This document shows positions 21,632-32,154 of a stretch of 64,000 bases of DNA, piece after piece. The stretch lies in assembly GCA_963978545.1 (NCBI GenBank), contig OZ021721.1, forward strand, positions 113,369,280 to 113,433,279, read 5' to 3'. The notes under the pieces are model-generated. The model searched no databases and was not told where the DNA came from. It saw only the letters and a program-made list of their open reading frames with translations. The translations under genes and the position numbers were made by a program. The stretch is from Linyphia triangularis (taxonomy: Eukaryota > Arthropoda > Arachnida > Araneae > Linyphiidae). Within the stretch, counting starts at the first letter, position 1. Every line of letters begins with the position of its first letter.

Positions 21632-21804
21632 GCCGACCAAACGGTATAGTGGTTAGCGTGCTGGCTTCTAGACCGCGAGGTTGCGGGTTCGAGTCCCGTG
21701 TAGGCATGGGTGTTTGTAAATGTATGTTGGTTTGTTAAATGACGAAATGTTTCGGCGCATTATAGCCCTCGTGTTGCTGACGGCGCCAGATAATCTGAAT
21801 ACAA
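21632..21804 (+). mobile_element. tRNA-derived SINE (family 1), copy 3
   Basis: The head GCCGACCAAACGGTATAGTGG, B box GGTTCGAGTCC and tail GGCGCCAGATAATCTG match copy 2 closely. The 12-bp duplication CCACCTGAAATA lies at 21619-21630 and 21805-21816. As in copy 2 the insertion point lies next to a CCA-rich tail, so the exact 3' end is ambiguous by a few bases. Confidence 0.95.
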
Positions 21805-21816
21805 CCACCTGAAATA

Positions 21817-23747
21817 CACAAGTTTTAACATTAAATAATTAGCACCATGGTACTGTTATCTCAACTATGCCTTTTTTAAAATCCAGTTTTCTTGGTAATA
21901 ATAATTTCCCCATCTTATGAATTTAGAATATATATAATAGGATGCGTCTTATTTTCGAAGGTGTTAATTTTTTACGGAACGCCCTCTCACTTTGTTCCAT
22001 TTGATGAGAAAAAAATTCAATTTTTTTTTTATTCAAATCAAATGATATTTAGAGGTTACTACCAGCTCTGCAAAATCTGACAAATTTAGCATTACGCAAG
22101 CATTGCAATTGATGTTTTTCATGTATTCATTAGAATATTTAACTTTTTGGCCAGTAGTTATTGAATCATTTTATTATATTATGCTTCAAACAGCTATATA
22201 TTGATTTTATTCCAAGAAACTCATATCAATTTAGTAGTAGCGCATATCAATTTTAACTAAAGAACTAAAATTAGAAACGCACTCAAGATGATATTTTTTG
22301 AAAATATTTCGTTTATTGATAAGCTTAATTTTTATATCATTACTTTAAATTTTTTTCCTCTCTTTATTTATCGTCGTCGACCTTGTTTTTGTGCTAAAAA
22401 AAGCTAATACTATGTAAAAGTGCATTAATGTAGCCATTTAACTGTTTCTTAACTGTAAACGCAACCACTTCACTATTTATAATTACTTTCTTCTAATGCA
22501 ACTGCATCTGCTTTTTCTTTGCTTTCTAATGATTTTAATCAGCTTTTGTTTATTGAAAATGTATTTTAATCTTTATCACTATTTGTAAGATTAGTTTAAA
22601 ATATCTACAAATGTTCTAAATCATCAATTTAATTAGAGCAACACTATTGTTTTCATGATAAAATCTACTACAAGAAAACAAACCACGATATGTGTCATAG
22701 GCCAAGTATCATCACTAAATCATAGAAAACTTCCATACAAAAGAAAAACCATGTATATTTTTTCATTTCAAGCAGATTTTTAAGCAAACCACTAGAAATG
22801 CCTGTCATTCAGTAGCTATACTTGTAATGAAGGTGTGGGCTAATGCCTGAATACCAACGAAATTAAAACAATATGTGGTAGCTCAAATAAAATAATTGTT
22901 TTGTGATTGAGCCAACATGAAGAAGTTAAGTAGTTAGTATGTACAGGTACATTAAGGTTCGTACTCTTTTGGGGAAAGGGGGGGGGGAGGAATTCCATGA
23001 CTTTTCAATGATAACAATTTCTTTTGAAAACAAAAAATTCACGATCTCACAATTTTTCTTCATTATTAACATTTCATAGTAAAAAATATACACTATTTAT
23101 GTTTGCAATAAGTTTATTAATAATCTTGTGTAAAAAAAAAAAGCTGACAATGAAGATTTTTCTTTTTCTCACATTCTTATACATTCAAATAAAAAAACTT
23201 GATTTTTTCCATGATAGTGGTAATTTCTATTGCCGGTATCAACCCCTAAATTTTATTTAAATTACCCAAAATTTTTACACATGTGTTTTCTCCCCAAATA
23301 GGATCATTTGAAAGGGTGTCTCATTAAAATTTTTAAAAATAATGTTTAATGGCATTTAAGACGCACTCTAATATATAATTACAAAACCGTTTATAATAAA
23401 TACTTGAAATACTTTACGTTATTAATATATGAGTTTTTTAAATTTAAGAATTTTATTTTTAAATTTGGAGGACATATTATTTGAAGTTTTGGAATTAAAC
23501 TCTTTCAACAAAATATTCTAAAGATTGATAAAAAATTAAAAAAAAAATTTATTTAATAAATCTTTTTGAATTACTTAGTATAAAAAAATTATGAATTGAA
23601 TAATAAGTTTTAGAATTATATGGACTTATATCAAAAATAAAAATAATGAAAATTTTACAAAAATACAAGTTTAAAAAAAAAAGTTGTTTTTGTTGGAAAT
23701 AGTTTATCTAATTAAAATATTCACCGTACATCCATTTAAAAAATTTC
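21817..23747. other. Unique AT-rich sequence
   Basis: No gene is supported. Frames of 62 and 78 codons at 21892-22080 and 23024-23260 show only AT-driven composition. A run of ten G at 22978-22987 stands out in an otherwise G-poor region. Confidence 0.55.
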
Positions 23748-26326
23748 ATTGAGAATTATCCTTTTAAATTTGAAAATTTTATATTTTTTGCCCTATAACC
23801 ACTAAACTATACATAACTAAAAAAAGCGAGTATGTTAACGCACAAATCAGCTGTCAATTTAAATATATTTCATGAAATATCAAGGTTAAACACAAAAACA
23901 GCTTTTATTGAGAATTATCCTTTTAAAATTGAAAATTTTATATTTTTTGCCCTATAACCACTAAACTATACATAACTAAAAAAAGCGAGTATGTTAACGC
24001 ACAAATCAGCTGTCAATTTAAATATAATATTTCATGAAATATCAAGGTTAAACACAAAAACAGCTTTCATTGAGAACTATCCTTTTAAAATTGAAAATTT
24101 ATAATTTTTGCCCTATAACCACTAAACTATATATAACTAAAAAAAAGCGAGTATGTTAACGCACAAATCAGCTGTCAATTTAAATATAATATTTCATGAA
24201 ATATCAAGGTTAAACACAAAAACAGCTTTCATTGAGAATTATCCTTTTAAAATTGAAAATTTATATTTTTTGCCCTATAACCACTAAACTATACATAACT
24301 AAAAAAAGCGAGTATGTTAACGCACAAATCAGCTGTCAATTTAAATATAATATTTTATGAAATATCAAGGTTAAACACAAAAACAGCTTTCATTGAGAAT
24401 TATCCTTTTAAAATTGAAAATTTATATTTTTTGCCCTATAACCACTAAACTATACATAACTAAAAAAAGCGAGTATGTTAACGCACAAATCAGCTGTCAA
24501 TTTAAATATAATATTCCATGAAATATCGAGGTTAAACACAAAAACAGTTTTCATTGAGAATTATCCTATTAAAATTGAAAATTTATATTTTTTTCCCTAT
24601 AACCACTAAACTATACATAACTAAAAAAAGCGAGTATGTTAACGCACAAATCAGCTGTCAATTTAAATATAATATTTTATGAAATATCAAGGTTAAACAC
24701 AAAAACAGCTTTCATTGAGAATTATCCTTTTAAAATTGAAAATTTATATTTTTTGCCCTATAACCACTAAACTATACATAACTAAAAAAAGCGAGTATGT
24801 TAACGCACAAATCAGCTGTCAATTTAAATATAATATTTCATGAAATATGAAGGTTAAACACACAAAAACAGCTTTCATTGAGAATTATCCTTTTAAAATT
24901 GAAAATTTATATTTTTTGCCCTATGACCACTAAACTATACATAACTAAAAAAAGTGAGTATGTTAACGCACAAATCAACTGTCAATTTAAATATAATATT
25001 TCATGAAATATCAACGTTAAACACAAAAACAGCTTTCATTGAGAATTATCCTTTTAAAATTGAAAATTTATATTTTTTGCCCTATAACCACTAAACTATA
25101 CATAACTAAAAAAAAGCGAGTATGTTAACGCACAAATCAGCTGTCAATTTAAATATAATATTTCATGAAATATCAAGGTTAAACACAAAAACAGCTTTCA
25201 TTGTGAATTATCCTATTAAAATTGAAAATTTATATTTTTTTCCCTATAACCACTAAACTATACATAACTAAAAAAAGCGAGTATGTTAACGCACAAATCA
25301 GCTGTCAATTTAAATATAATATTTTATGAAATATCAAGGTTAAACACAAAAACAGCTTTCATTGAGAATTATCCTTTTAAAATTGAAAATTTATATTTTT
25401 TGCCCTATAACCACTAAACTATACATAACTAAAAAAAGCGAGTATGTTAACGCACAAATCAGCTGTCAATTTAAATATAATATTTCATGAAATATGAAGG
25501 TTAAACACACAAAAACAGCTTTCATTGAGAATTATCCTTTTAAAATTGAAAATTTATATTTTTTGCCCTATGACCACTAAACTATACATAACTAAAAAAA
25601 GCGAGTATGTTAACGCACAAATCAACTGTCAATTTAAATATAATATTTCATGAAATATCAACGTTAAACACAAAAACAGCTTTCATTGAGAATTATCCTT
25701 TTAAAATTGAAAATTTATATTTTTTGCCCTATAACCACTAAACTATACATAACTAAAAAAAGCGAGTATGTTAACGCACAAATCAGCTGTCAATTTAAAT
25801 ATAATATTTCATGAAATATCAAGGTTAAACACAAAAACAGCTTTCATTGAGAATTATCCTTATAAAATTGAAAATTTATAATTTTTGCCCTATGACCACT
25901 AAACTATACATAACTAAAAAAAGCGAGTATGTTAACGCACAAATCAGCTGTCAATTTAAATATAATATTTCATGAAATATCAAGGTTAAACACAAAAACA
26001 GCTTTCATTGAGAATTATCCTTATAAAATTGAAAATTTATAATTTTTGCCCTATGACCACTAAACTATACATAACTAAAAAAAGCGAGTATGTTAACGCA
26101 CAAATCAGCTGTCAATTTAAATATAATATTTCATGAAATATCAAGGTTAAACACAAAAACAGCTTTCATTGAGAATTATCCTTATAAAATTGAAAATTTA
26201 TAATTTTTGCCCTATGACCACTAAACTATACATAACTAAAAAAAGCGAGTATGTTAACGCACAAATCAGCTGTCAATTTAAATATAATATTTCATGAAAT
26301 ATCAAGGTTAAACACAAAAACAGCTT
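23748..26326. repeat. 162-bp satellite, 16 copies, with tetrameric higher-order duplication
   Basis: Units start at CATTGAGAATTATCC near 23748, 23906, 24068, 24230, 24391 and so on, with a period of 158-162 bp. Each unit includes the perfect 16-bp palindrome ATATTTCATGAAATAT in most copies. A block of four units starting near 24550 is repeated at 25198 (648 bp later) with the same private variants: ATCCTATTAAAATTG, an extra AC in AAACACACAAAAAC, AATCAACTG, and TCAACGTTAAACAC. The last three units form a separate near-identical group carrying CCTTATAAAATTG. The array ends at ACAGCTTT. Confidence 0.96.
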
Positions 26327-27257
26327 TATGCTGAAGCACTTTGTTAAAGAGTCACAAGGATTGGTGGACTCTATTGTCACGAAATTTTAATTAAAGCAAT
26401 CAGGCAGATAAGGGCAAACAGCTAAAGGCACAGTCCTTTTTTTCTGTAAAATTAACAGTATGCTCTTTTAATATAACGTTTTTTCTTCCTTGAAGACGTA
26501 GTCATAACGTCATTAATGCCTTTAACGAAGTATTAAGTACATAAACATGCTGATGCCTGATTATAAATACAATCTCTCGTAATATTACTGGGATATTTTT
26601 GAGAAATAACGTCTGTGAAAAAGAGTCGAAACACTAATATGTTCCCTTTAAGCACACACACTTTTATCAACGATCGAACTGCATATTTAAAGGCTTCATT
26701 AAATAGAGTTTTTAATTATTGGTGTAAACACTTTTTAGTGTATATTTGAGTAAAACATAAGGAGTGAGTTAAATGAGTTATTCTTAGTACATAAGAATTT
26801 AGATTTTGTCCCGAATATTTTTTGATAAATAAGTATCAAATCTATGAAAAAGAACTTTGTTTTGACTAAAAATGATAATAAGACATTAATTAAACTAAAT
26901 AAAAAGAATGTATATAATTAAACGAAAAAGTAAATTATTTATATTAAAATAAATATGCATTTCAATTTGAGGTCTATAGTTAAGTTTGCTTAAAAAAGAA
27001 TGTCGAATACATTAAATTTGTTTTCATCTTTCAGTTAATGTTATTATTTGAGTCTCATTCAGTATTGGGGATTTTTCAAATCTTTCTTCTCCTTAATGTC
27101 TTTAAAAATTTAATCAATATTTCATTTTAATGAATAATTTCTTTATTATATCTCAGTAGATGAACTTCCCGGCGTTGCCGTTGCTCAAACAGCTGTGGCA
27201 CGGCGTTCCTCGATATAACCAGGTTCAAACTGGTATAATTGATTGCAAGTCATGAAC
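26327..27257. other. Unique AT-rich sequence
   Basis: Only the short 27165-27240 stretch is richer in G and C (CCGGCGTTGCCGTTGC, ACCAGGTTCAAACTGGT with a 5-bp stem); it may be a remnant of a retroposon but is too short to name. Confidence 0.45.
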
Positions 27258-27261
27258 ATAC

Positions 27262-27720
27262 TGTTATGAATTTTTCCACTGAGACAATGATGGCACAATT
27301 TTTAATTTATAAAAATATTTATTCTCTCTTCAGAAAACTCACAAAATTTAATCAAAGGCAACGGTCACTCTCAAGCTTCAACACAAGCTTCAGCAAAAAC
27401 AACTTCGAATACAGCGATTATACAAGCTCACTCCAATAGGTAAACAAAGCGATCAGTTTTCATCGAAGTCCGAAGTCAATCTGAAAACTTTCCCGATCTC
27501 CAGTCTTATTTATAGTTGGCGCGAGAGAACATTCGCGAAAATTCCAGCCAATTCATCGAAAAAGAAACATCTCGAAATTTCTCGATTGCTTTAGGTGTTG
27601 CCACCTTTTTCTAACCTGTATAATCGCTGTTAATAAATAAAATAAGATAAAAATAAATTACAATAGAATTTTAAAATAATACGTCCCTATTTACACTATA
27701 TACAGACAATTTGTGCAACA
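27262..27720 (-). mobile_element. Solo LTR of the same gypsy-like family, copy 2
   Basis: The plus strand begins TGTTATGAATTTTTCC and ends TTGTGCAACA, the reverse complement of copy 1. The duplication ATAC is at 27258-27261 and 27721-27724. It keeps the conserved block around GGTGGCAACACCTAAAGC (reverse strand) and the AGTATAAATA-type box. About 460 bp, as in the other two copies. Confidence 0.92.
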
Positions 27721-27724
27721 ATAC

Positions 27725-28130
27725 CTCTCTCCTCTTAACCCTCTATTCTCGATTTTACCACATTAACAGCAAAACAAAGGCAGGAAATTGTGTTCTAATT
27801 ACCTGGATTAGTAAACTCAACAAAAAGAAAATAGCTGGACCAACACTGGGAAATAAATTATGGTAAATTAAGTACTCTAAAGATGCAAAAGTATATCCAA
27901 AAATTATATGATTTTCTTAAAACTTTTCACGAGGAATAGTTGATTTTTGTTTCAAGTAACTAAGATAGATGTTTCGAGTGATGAGTGAACAAGTGTAAGA
28001 AAATCAAATAGTTTCTGGAATACTTTTTTATCTTTAAACTGCCAACTCACAAATTTTTATAAAATTAAAATTTTATAATTATAAACATTTGGTTTGCATA
28101 TTTGTGTTTTAATATTTCTTTCCTAAATTA
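27725..28130. repeat. Dispersed repeat R3 piece, then unique sequence
   Basis: The stretch 27725-27830 (CTCTATTCTCGATTTTACCAC, then CCTGGATTAGTAAACTC) matches the repeat near 61305-61385 (CCTATTCTCGATTTCACCACC, CTGGATTAATGAAGAAAC). The rest is unique AT-rich DNA. Confidence 0.55.
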
Positions 28131-28569
28131 GAAGAGCTTATTGATACATCTACTTTAAATATTAATTTTAGGATCGGCTAGTCACAGTAGTACAATTACT
28201 TTTTGACCATGCGTTTTTTAATGTTTAGGAAAATATGTTTCGAATGTTTATCTTTTGATCCTTTGTCATCACTGATAGCCCATGGCGAGGATTTGTGAAA
28301 TAAATATCAACCATTTCACAAGTTGCAAAAAAATAATTCACGATACCATTGAAAAGCTAAAAAAATACAGACACACTTTGTATCTTACTTGATAAAAATC
28401 TAGTTTAAAAAGCAAACTCGCTAAATTAATTATTCTTGACATTCGAGAAAATCATCCGGGGTTCTTTTTACACCTGGGGGCATTGAGAATCGAAATATCG
28501 ATACCCGATTCAACTCCCCAAACGAAAATAACTTAAAGAGATCACTTAAGGAGCTCTGAAAATTCCAAT
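28131..28569. other. Decayed relative of the 261-bp satellite, then unique sequence
   Basis: Near 28190-28245 TACAATTACTTTTTGACCATG and GGAAAATATG match part of the 261-bp satellite unit to the right. The remainder to 28569 is unique. Confidence 0.5.
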
Positions 28570-29040
28570 GCCTTCAAGCATCATCAAGACTCGAAACAAA
28601 AACAAAAAATACAAAATAAATACAAAAGAAGCAGTATATCGAAAAGACTGTCTTGAGGGTTAAAAAATGAAAGAAAAACCAAATCTGATTTCTAGAATGA
28701 GAATGGAAATAAATGTATGAGTCAAATGGAGAGAAATATTCTTCATGGAACAATAGTAAACACTTTCGAATAATAGTGACGAAGAAAAGAGAGACTATCA
28801 ACTTAAAAATGAAAAATCTCCACTTTTAGAATTTTATAAATTATTTGTTTATTGAAAAAGTAAACAAGGCAATGTTCCTCCTTCTTTCTTTATTTTTTCT
28901 GCTAGTTGTCATCTCCATTTTAATCATTTTTGAAGCGCCCCACTCCAATGGTCGGGCTACCGGAAGATTGTTTCCGTTCTTTCTATATTTCAGATAAGAA
29001 ACACTTAAAACACAACTATACAAACCAAAATAAACTTTAA
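28570..29040. repeat. Left bracket repeat of the 261-bp array
   Basis: About 330 bp (28670-29000), including AAATGAAAAATCTCCACTTTT, TTTGAAGCGCCCCAC and CTACCGGAAGATTGTTTCC, recurs at 30590-30885 to the right of the satellite with scattered changes. The two blocks are direct repeats, so the array sits inside a larger duplicated unit. Open frames here are on the minus strand and carry no motif. Confidence 0.8.
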
Positions 29041-29090
29041 ATTTTTAATTATTATATATTTTAATATTATAAAAATTGATGAATTAGTAC

Positions 29091-30650
29091 TCTAGTGATA
29101 AGAAAGTAATACTAAAATTTATTTACATTTTCTTAGAATTGTTCACCAGTGATAATGAATTATTGTCAGAAGTTATTAAAATATGTTACAATATATACAA
29201 TAGTACAATGACTTTTTGACCATGTGTATTTAATTTTTGGAAAAATATGTCTTTCTTGTCTATGGATTTTTTTAAGGTACAAATCTGAATTCTAGAATGA
29301 GAATGTAAATAAATTTATGAATCAAATAGTAAACACTTTCGAATACTGTACTCTAGTGATAAGAAAGTAATACTAAAATTTATTTACATTTTCTTAGAAT
29401 TGTTCACCAGTGATAATGGATTATTGTCAGAAGTTATTAAAATATGTTACGATATATTCAATAATACAATGACTTTTTGACCATGTGTATTTAATTTTTG
29501 GAAAAATATGTTTTTCTTGTCTACGGATTTTTGTAAGGTACAAATCTGAATTCTAGAATGAGAATGTAAATAAATTTATGAATCAAATGGTAAACACTTT
29601 CGAATACTGTACTCTAGTGATAAGAAAGTAATACTAAAATTTATTTACATTTTCTTAGAATTGTTCACCAGTGATAATGAATTATTGTCAGAAGTTATTA
29701 AAATATGTTACAATATATACAATAATACAATGACTTTTTGACCATGTGTATTTAATTTTTGGAAAAATATGTCTTTCTTGTCTATGGATTTTTTTAAGGT
29801 ACAAATCTGAATTCTAGAATGAGAATGTAAATAAATTTATGAATCAAATAGTAAACACTTTCGAATACTGTACTCTAGTGATAAGAAAGTAATACTAAAA
29901 TTTATTTACATTTTCTTAGAATTGTTCACCAGTGATAATGGATTATTGTCAGAAGTTATTAAAATATGTTACGATATATTCAATAATACAATGACTTTTT
30001 GACCATGTGTATTTAATTTTTGGAAAAATATGTTTTTCTTGTCTACGGATTTTTGTAAGGTACAAATCTGAATTCTAGAATGAGAATGTAAATAAATTTA
30101 TGAATCAAATGGTAAACACTTTCGAATACTGTACTCTAGTGATAAGAAAGTAATACTAAAATTTATTTACATTTTCTTAGAATTGTTCACCAGTGATAAT
30201 GGATTATTGTCAGAAGTTATTAAAATATGTTACGATATATTCAATAATACAATGACTTTTTGACCATGTGTATTTAATTTTTGGAAAAATATGTTTTTCT
30301 TGTCTACGGATTTTTGTAAGGTACAAATCTGAATTCTAGAATGAGAATGTAAATAAATTTATGAATCAAATGGTAAACACTTTCGAATACTGTACTCTAG
30401 TGATAAGAAAGTAATACTAAAATTTATTTACATTTTCTTAGAATTGTTCACCAGTGATAATGGATTATTGCCAGAAGTTATTAAAATATGTTACGATATA
30501 CACAATAATACAATGACTTTTTGACTATGTGTATTTAATTTTTGGAAAAATATGTTTTTCTTGTCTATGGATTTTTGTAAGGTACAAATCTGAATTCTAG
30601 AATGAGAATGTAAATAAATTTATGAATCAAATGGTAAACACTTTCGAATA
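29091..30650. repeat. 261-bp satellite, six copies
   Basis: The anchor TCTAGTGATAAGAAAG occurs at 29091, 29352, 29613, 29874, 30135 and 30396, exactly 261 bp apart. Copies alternate slightly between two variants: units at 29091 and 29613 share GTCTATGG and ATACAATA, units at 29352 and 29874 share GTCTACGG and TTCAATAA, suggesting a past dimeric step. Each unit has the dyad TTCTAGAA. Confidence 0.96.
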
Positions 30651-30890
30651 ATAATGAAGAAAGGATGAAGAAGAAAAGACAGATTATCAACTATAAAATG
30701 AAAAATCTCTACTTTTCGAATTTTATAAATTATTTGTTTATTGAAAAGTAAACAAAGCAAAGTTCCTCCTCTTTTATTCCTTTTTTTTTCTTACAGGTTG
30801 TCATCTCTATTTTAATCATTTTTGAAGCACCCCACTGCAATAGTTGGACTACCGGAAGATTGTTTCCATTCTTTATAAGCCTAGAGTGTA
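30651..30890. repeat. Right bracket repeat of the 261-bp array
   Basis: This is the partner of the block at 28670-29000, ending with the same CTACCGGAAGATTGTTTCCA and TTCTTTAT. Confidence 0.8.
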
Positions 30891-31254
30891 GTCTTAGGGA
30901 ACCTGTTCCTAATACATCATTCTTAACGTATACGAATGCTAAAAATAAGATAGCGTAGAGGGATCAGGGAGAGAAAAGTGAAAATTCCCGTCCATCTTCA
31001 AGAATATTTTCTAAAAAAGAAAATAAAGACATCACTCAGGGATATTTTTACAGTATGCTCAGCATATTAAACATAAATTATCCATTCATTTTCTGTCTCA
31101 GCCCTATAATCATAGGAACTTTTAGCAAGTTCTATTAGTATGGATAAAACATCTTCTAATACCACAAAAAATTAGAGCTTAACTTGAACCTTAACTTTAG
31201 AACAAAACATATATATTATAAAGTGAATTGAATTGTATATGATATCAATAAGCA
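30891..31254. other. Unique AT-rich sequence
   Basis: Nothing recognisable; no frame over 60 codons. Confidence 0.5.
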
Positions 31255-31480
31255 TTTTTGTTTTCTTTGTTTCGAAATATTCCTAAATTCATTACCTTTA
31301 AATTGATAACATTTTCTTTCTGAGACTATAATTACTTTTTAAATTACAGTGGGTTTTGTGAAACTGTTTTGCATCACATTAATTAGTGTAGTTTACTTTA
31401 AAAGCGTTTTCTGAAGAATAACATTTTTGGGTTTTATGACTTTGCGCCAATGGTTATAACTTCATTATAATATAACTTTT
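31255..31480. repeat. Dispersed repeat R2, truncated copy of the nested MITE at 57126
   Basis: AATTCATTACC, TTTTCTTTCTGAGA, TTACTTTTTAAATTACAGT and GCGTTTTCTGAAGAAT align with 57190-57395, a segment of the TTAA-flanked element at 57126-57799. Here both ends are lost, and the right side abuts dispersed repeat R1. Confidence 0.75.
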
Positions 31481-32154
31481 TTTAACTAATTTTTTTAATT
31501 AATTAAGAAATATTTCATCAAACGATTTCTAATAGGGCTAAAGCTCTGAAATTTTCAACATAAGTAGTTTTGGCCTTCTAATTGGACTTTTGACAAAAAG
31601 AATGCTAAAATTTTTATTTGTTTTTTAATTAATTTTTTTAATTAATATTTTTACAAAAAGCGTCATGTAATAGGCCTAGAGCTCTGAAAATTTCAACATA
31701 AATAGTTTTGGTCTTTTAATTTTGCTTTTCACAAACACGTGTTAAAATATTCTCAAATGGGTGTTGTATTATTGTATTAACGGGGAAATTTATTTTGATT
31801 TCTCCTCAGGGGAGGGGCTTCTAGTATTAAGGGTTTACTTAGCAATTAGTTTTTAGTGAGTGAACCGAGTGTATGTTTACACAGCAATGAATGTTTCTGC
31901 GAGAGAAGCGAACCCATGCTTGCATAACAATGAACCTTTCAACGAGTGAAGTAAACCTGTGCTTATGTATCAATGTACTTTTTAGCAAGCGAAGCGAGTT
32001 TGGTTTTGCGTAGCAATGATCTTCCTGCGAACGAAGCGCCAAAAGCTGGGACCTAATACACCAATGACGAATCTCCGCAACGCAGGGCCACGCAGCTAGC
32101 TAAAAAATTGCACATGGTAAAATTTCGTAGCGAAGCATGGGTATTGAGCTAGTA
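31481..32154 (-). repeat. Dispersed repeat R1, copy 1
   Basis: The minus strand starts TACTAGCTCAATACCCATGC, TTCGCTACGAAATTTTA and continues with short alternating words (TTCGTTCGC, GGTTCATTG, TTGCTACG-like) and then units ending in TTTCAACATAAGTAGTTTTGG. Copies 2 and 3 lie at 41761-42750 and 61980-62800. The short minus frame at 31839-32042 lies inside and reads the word repeats; it is not a gene. The class is uncertain; the ends resemble those of common arthropod RTE-like or Helitron-like repeats. Confidence 0.7.

Noticed and set aside
23748..26326. Telomeric or rDNA spacer array
   Set aside because: No TTAGG-type repeats and no rRNA sequence anywhere near; the unit is a plain AT-rich satellite.
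31839..32042. 67-codon minus frame in repeat R1, and similar frames at 41800-42003 and 61799-62137
   Set aside because: All lie in the same word-repeat region of a dispersed repeat, and their frames are not conserved between copies.
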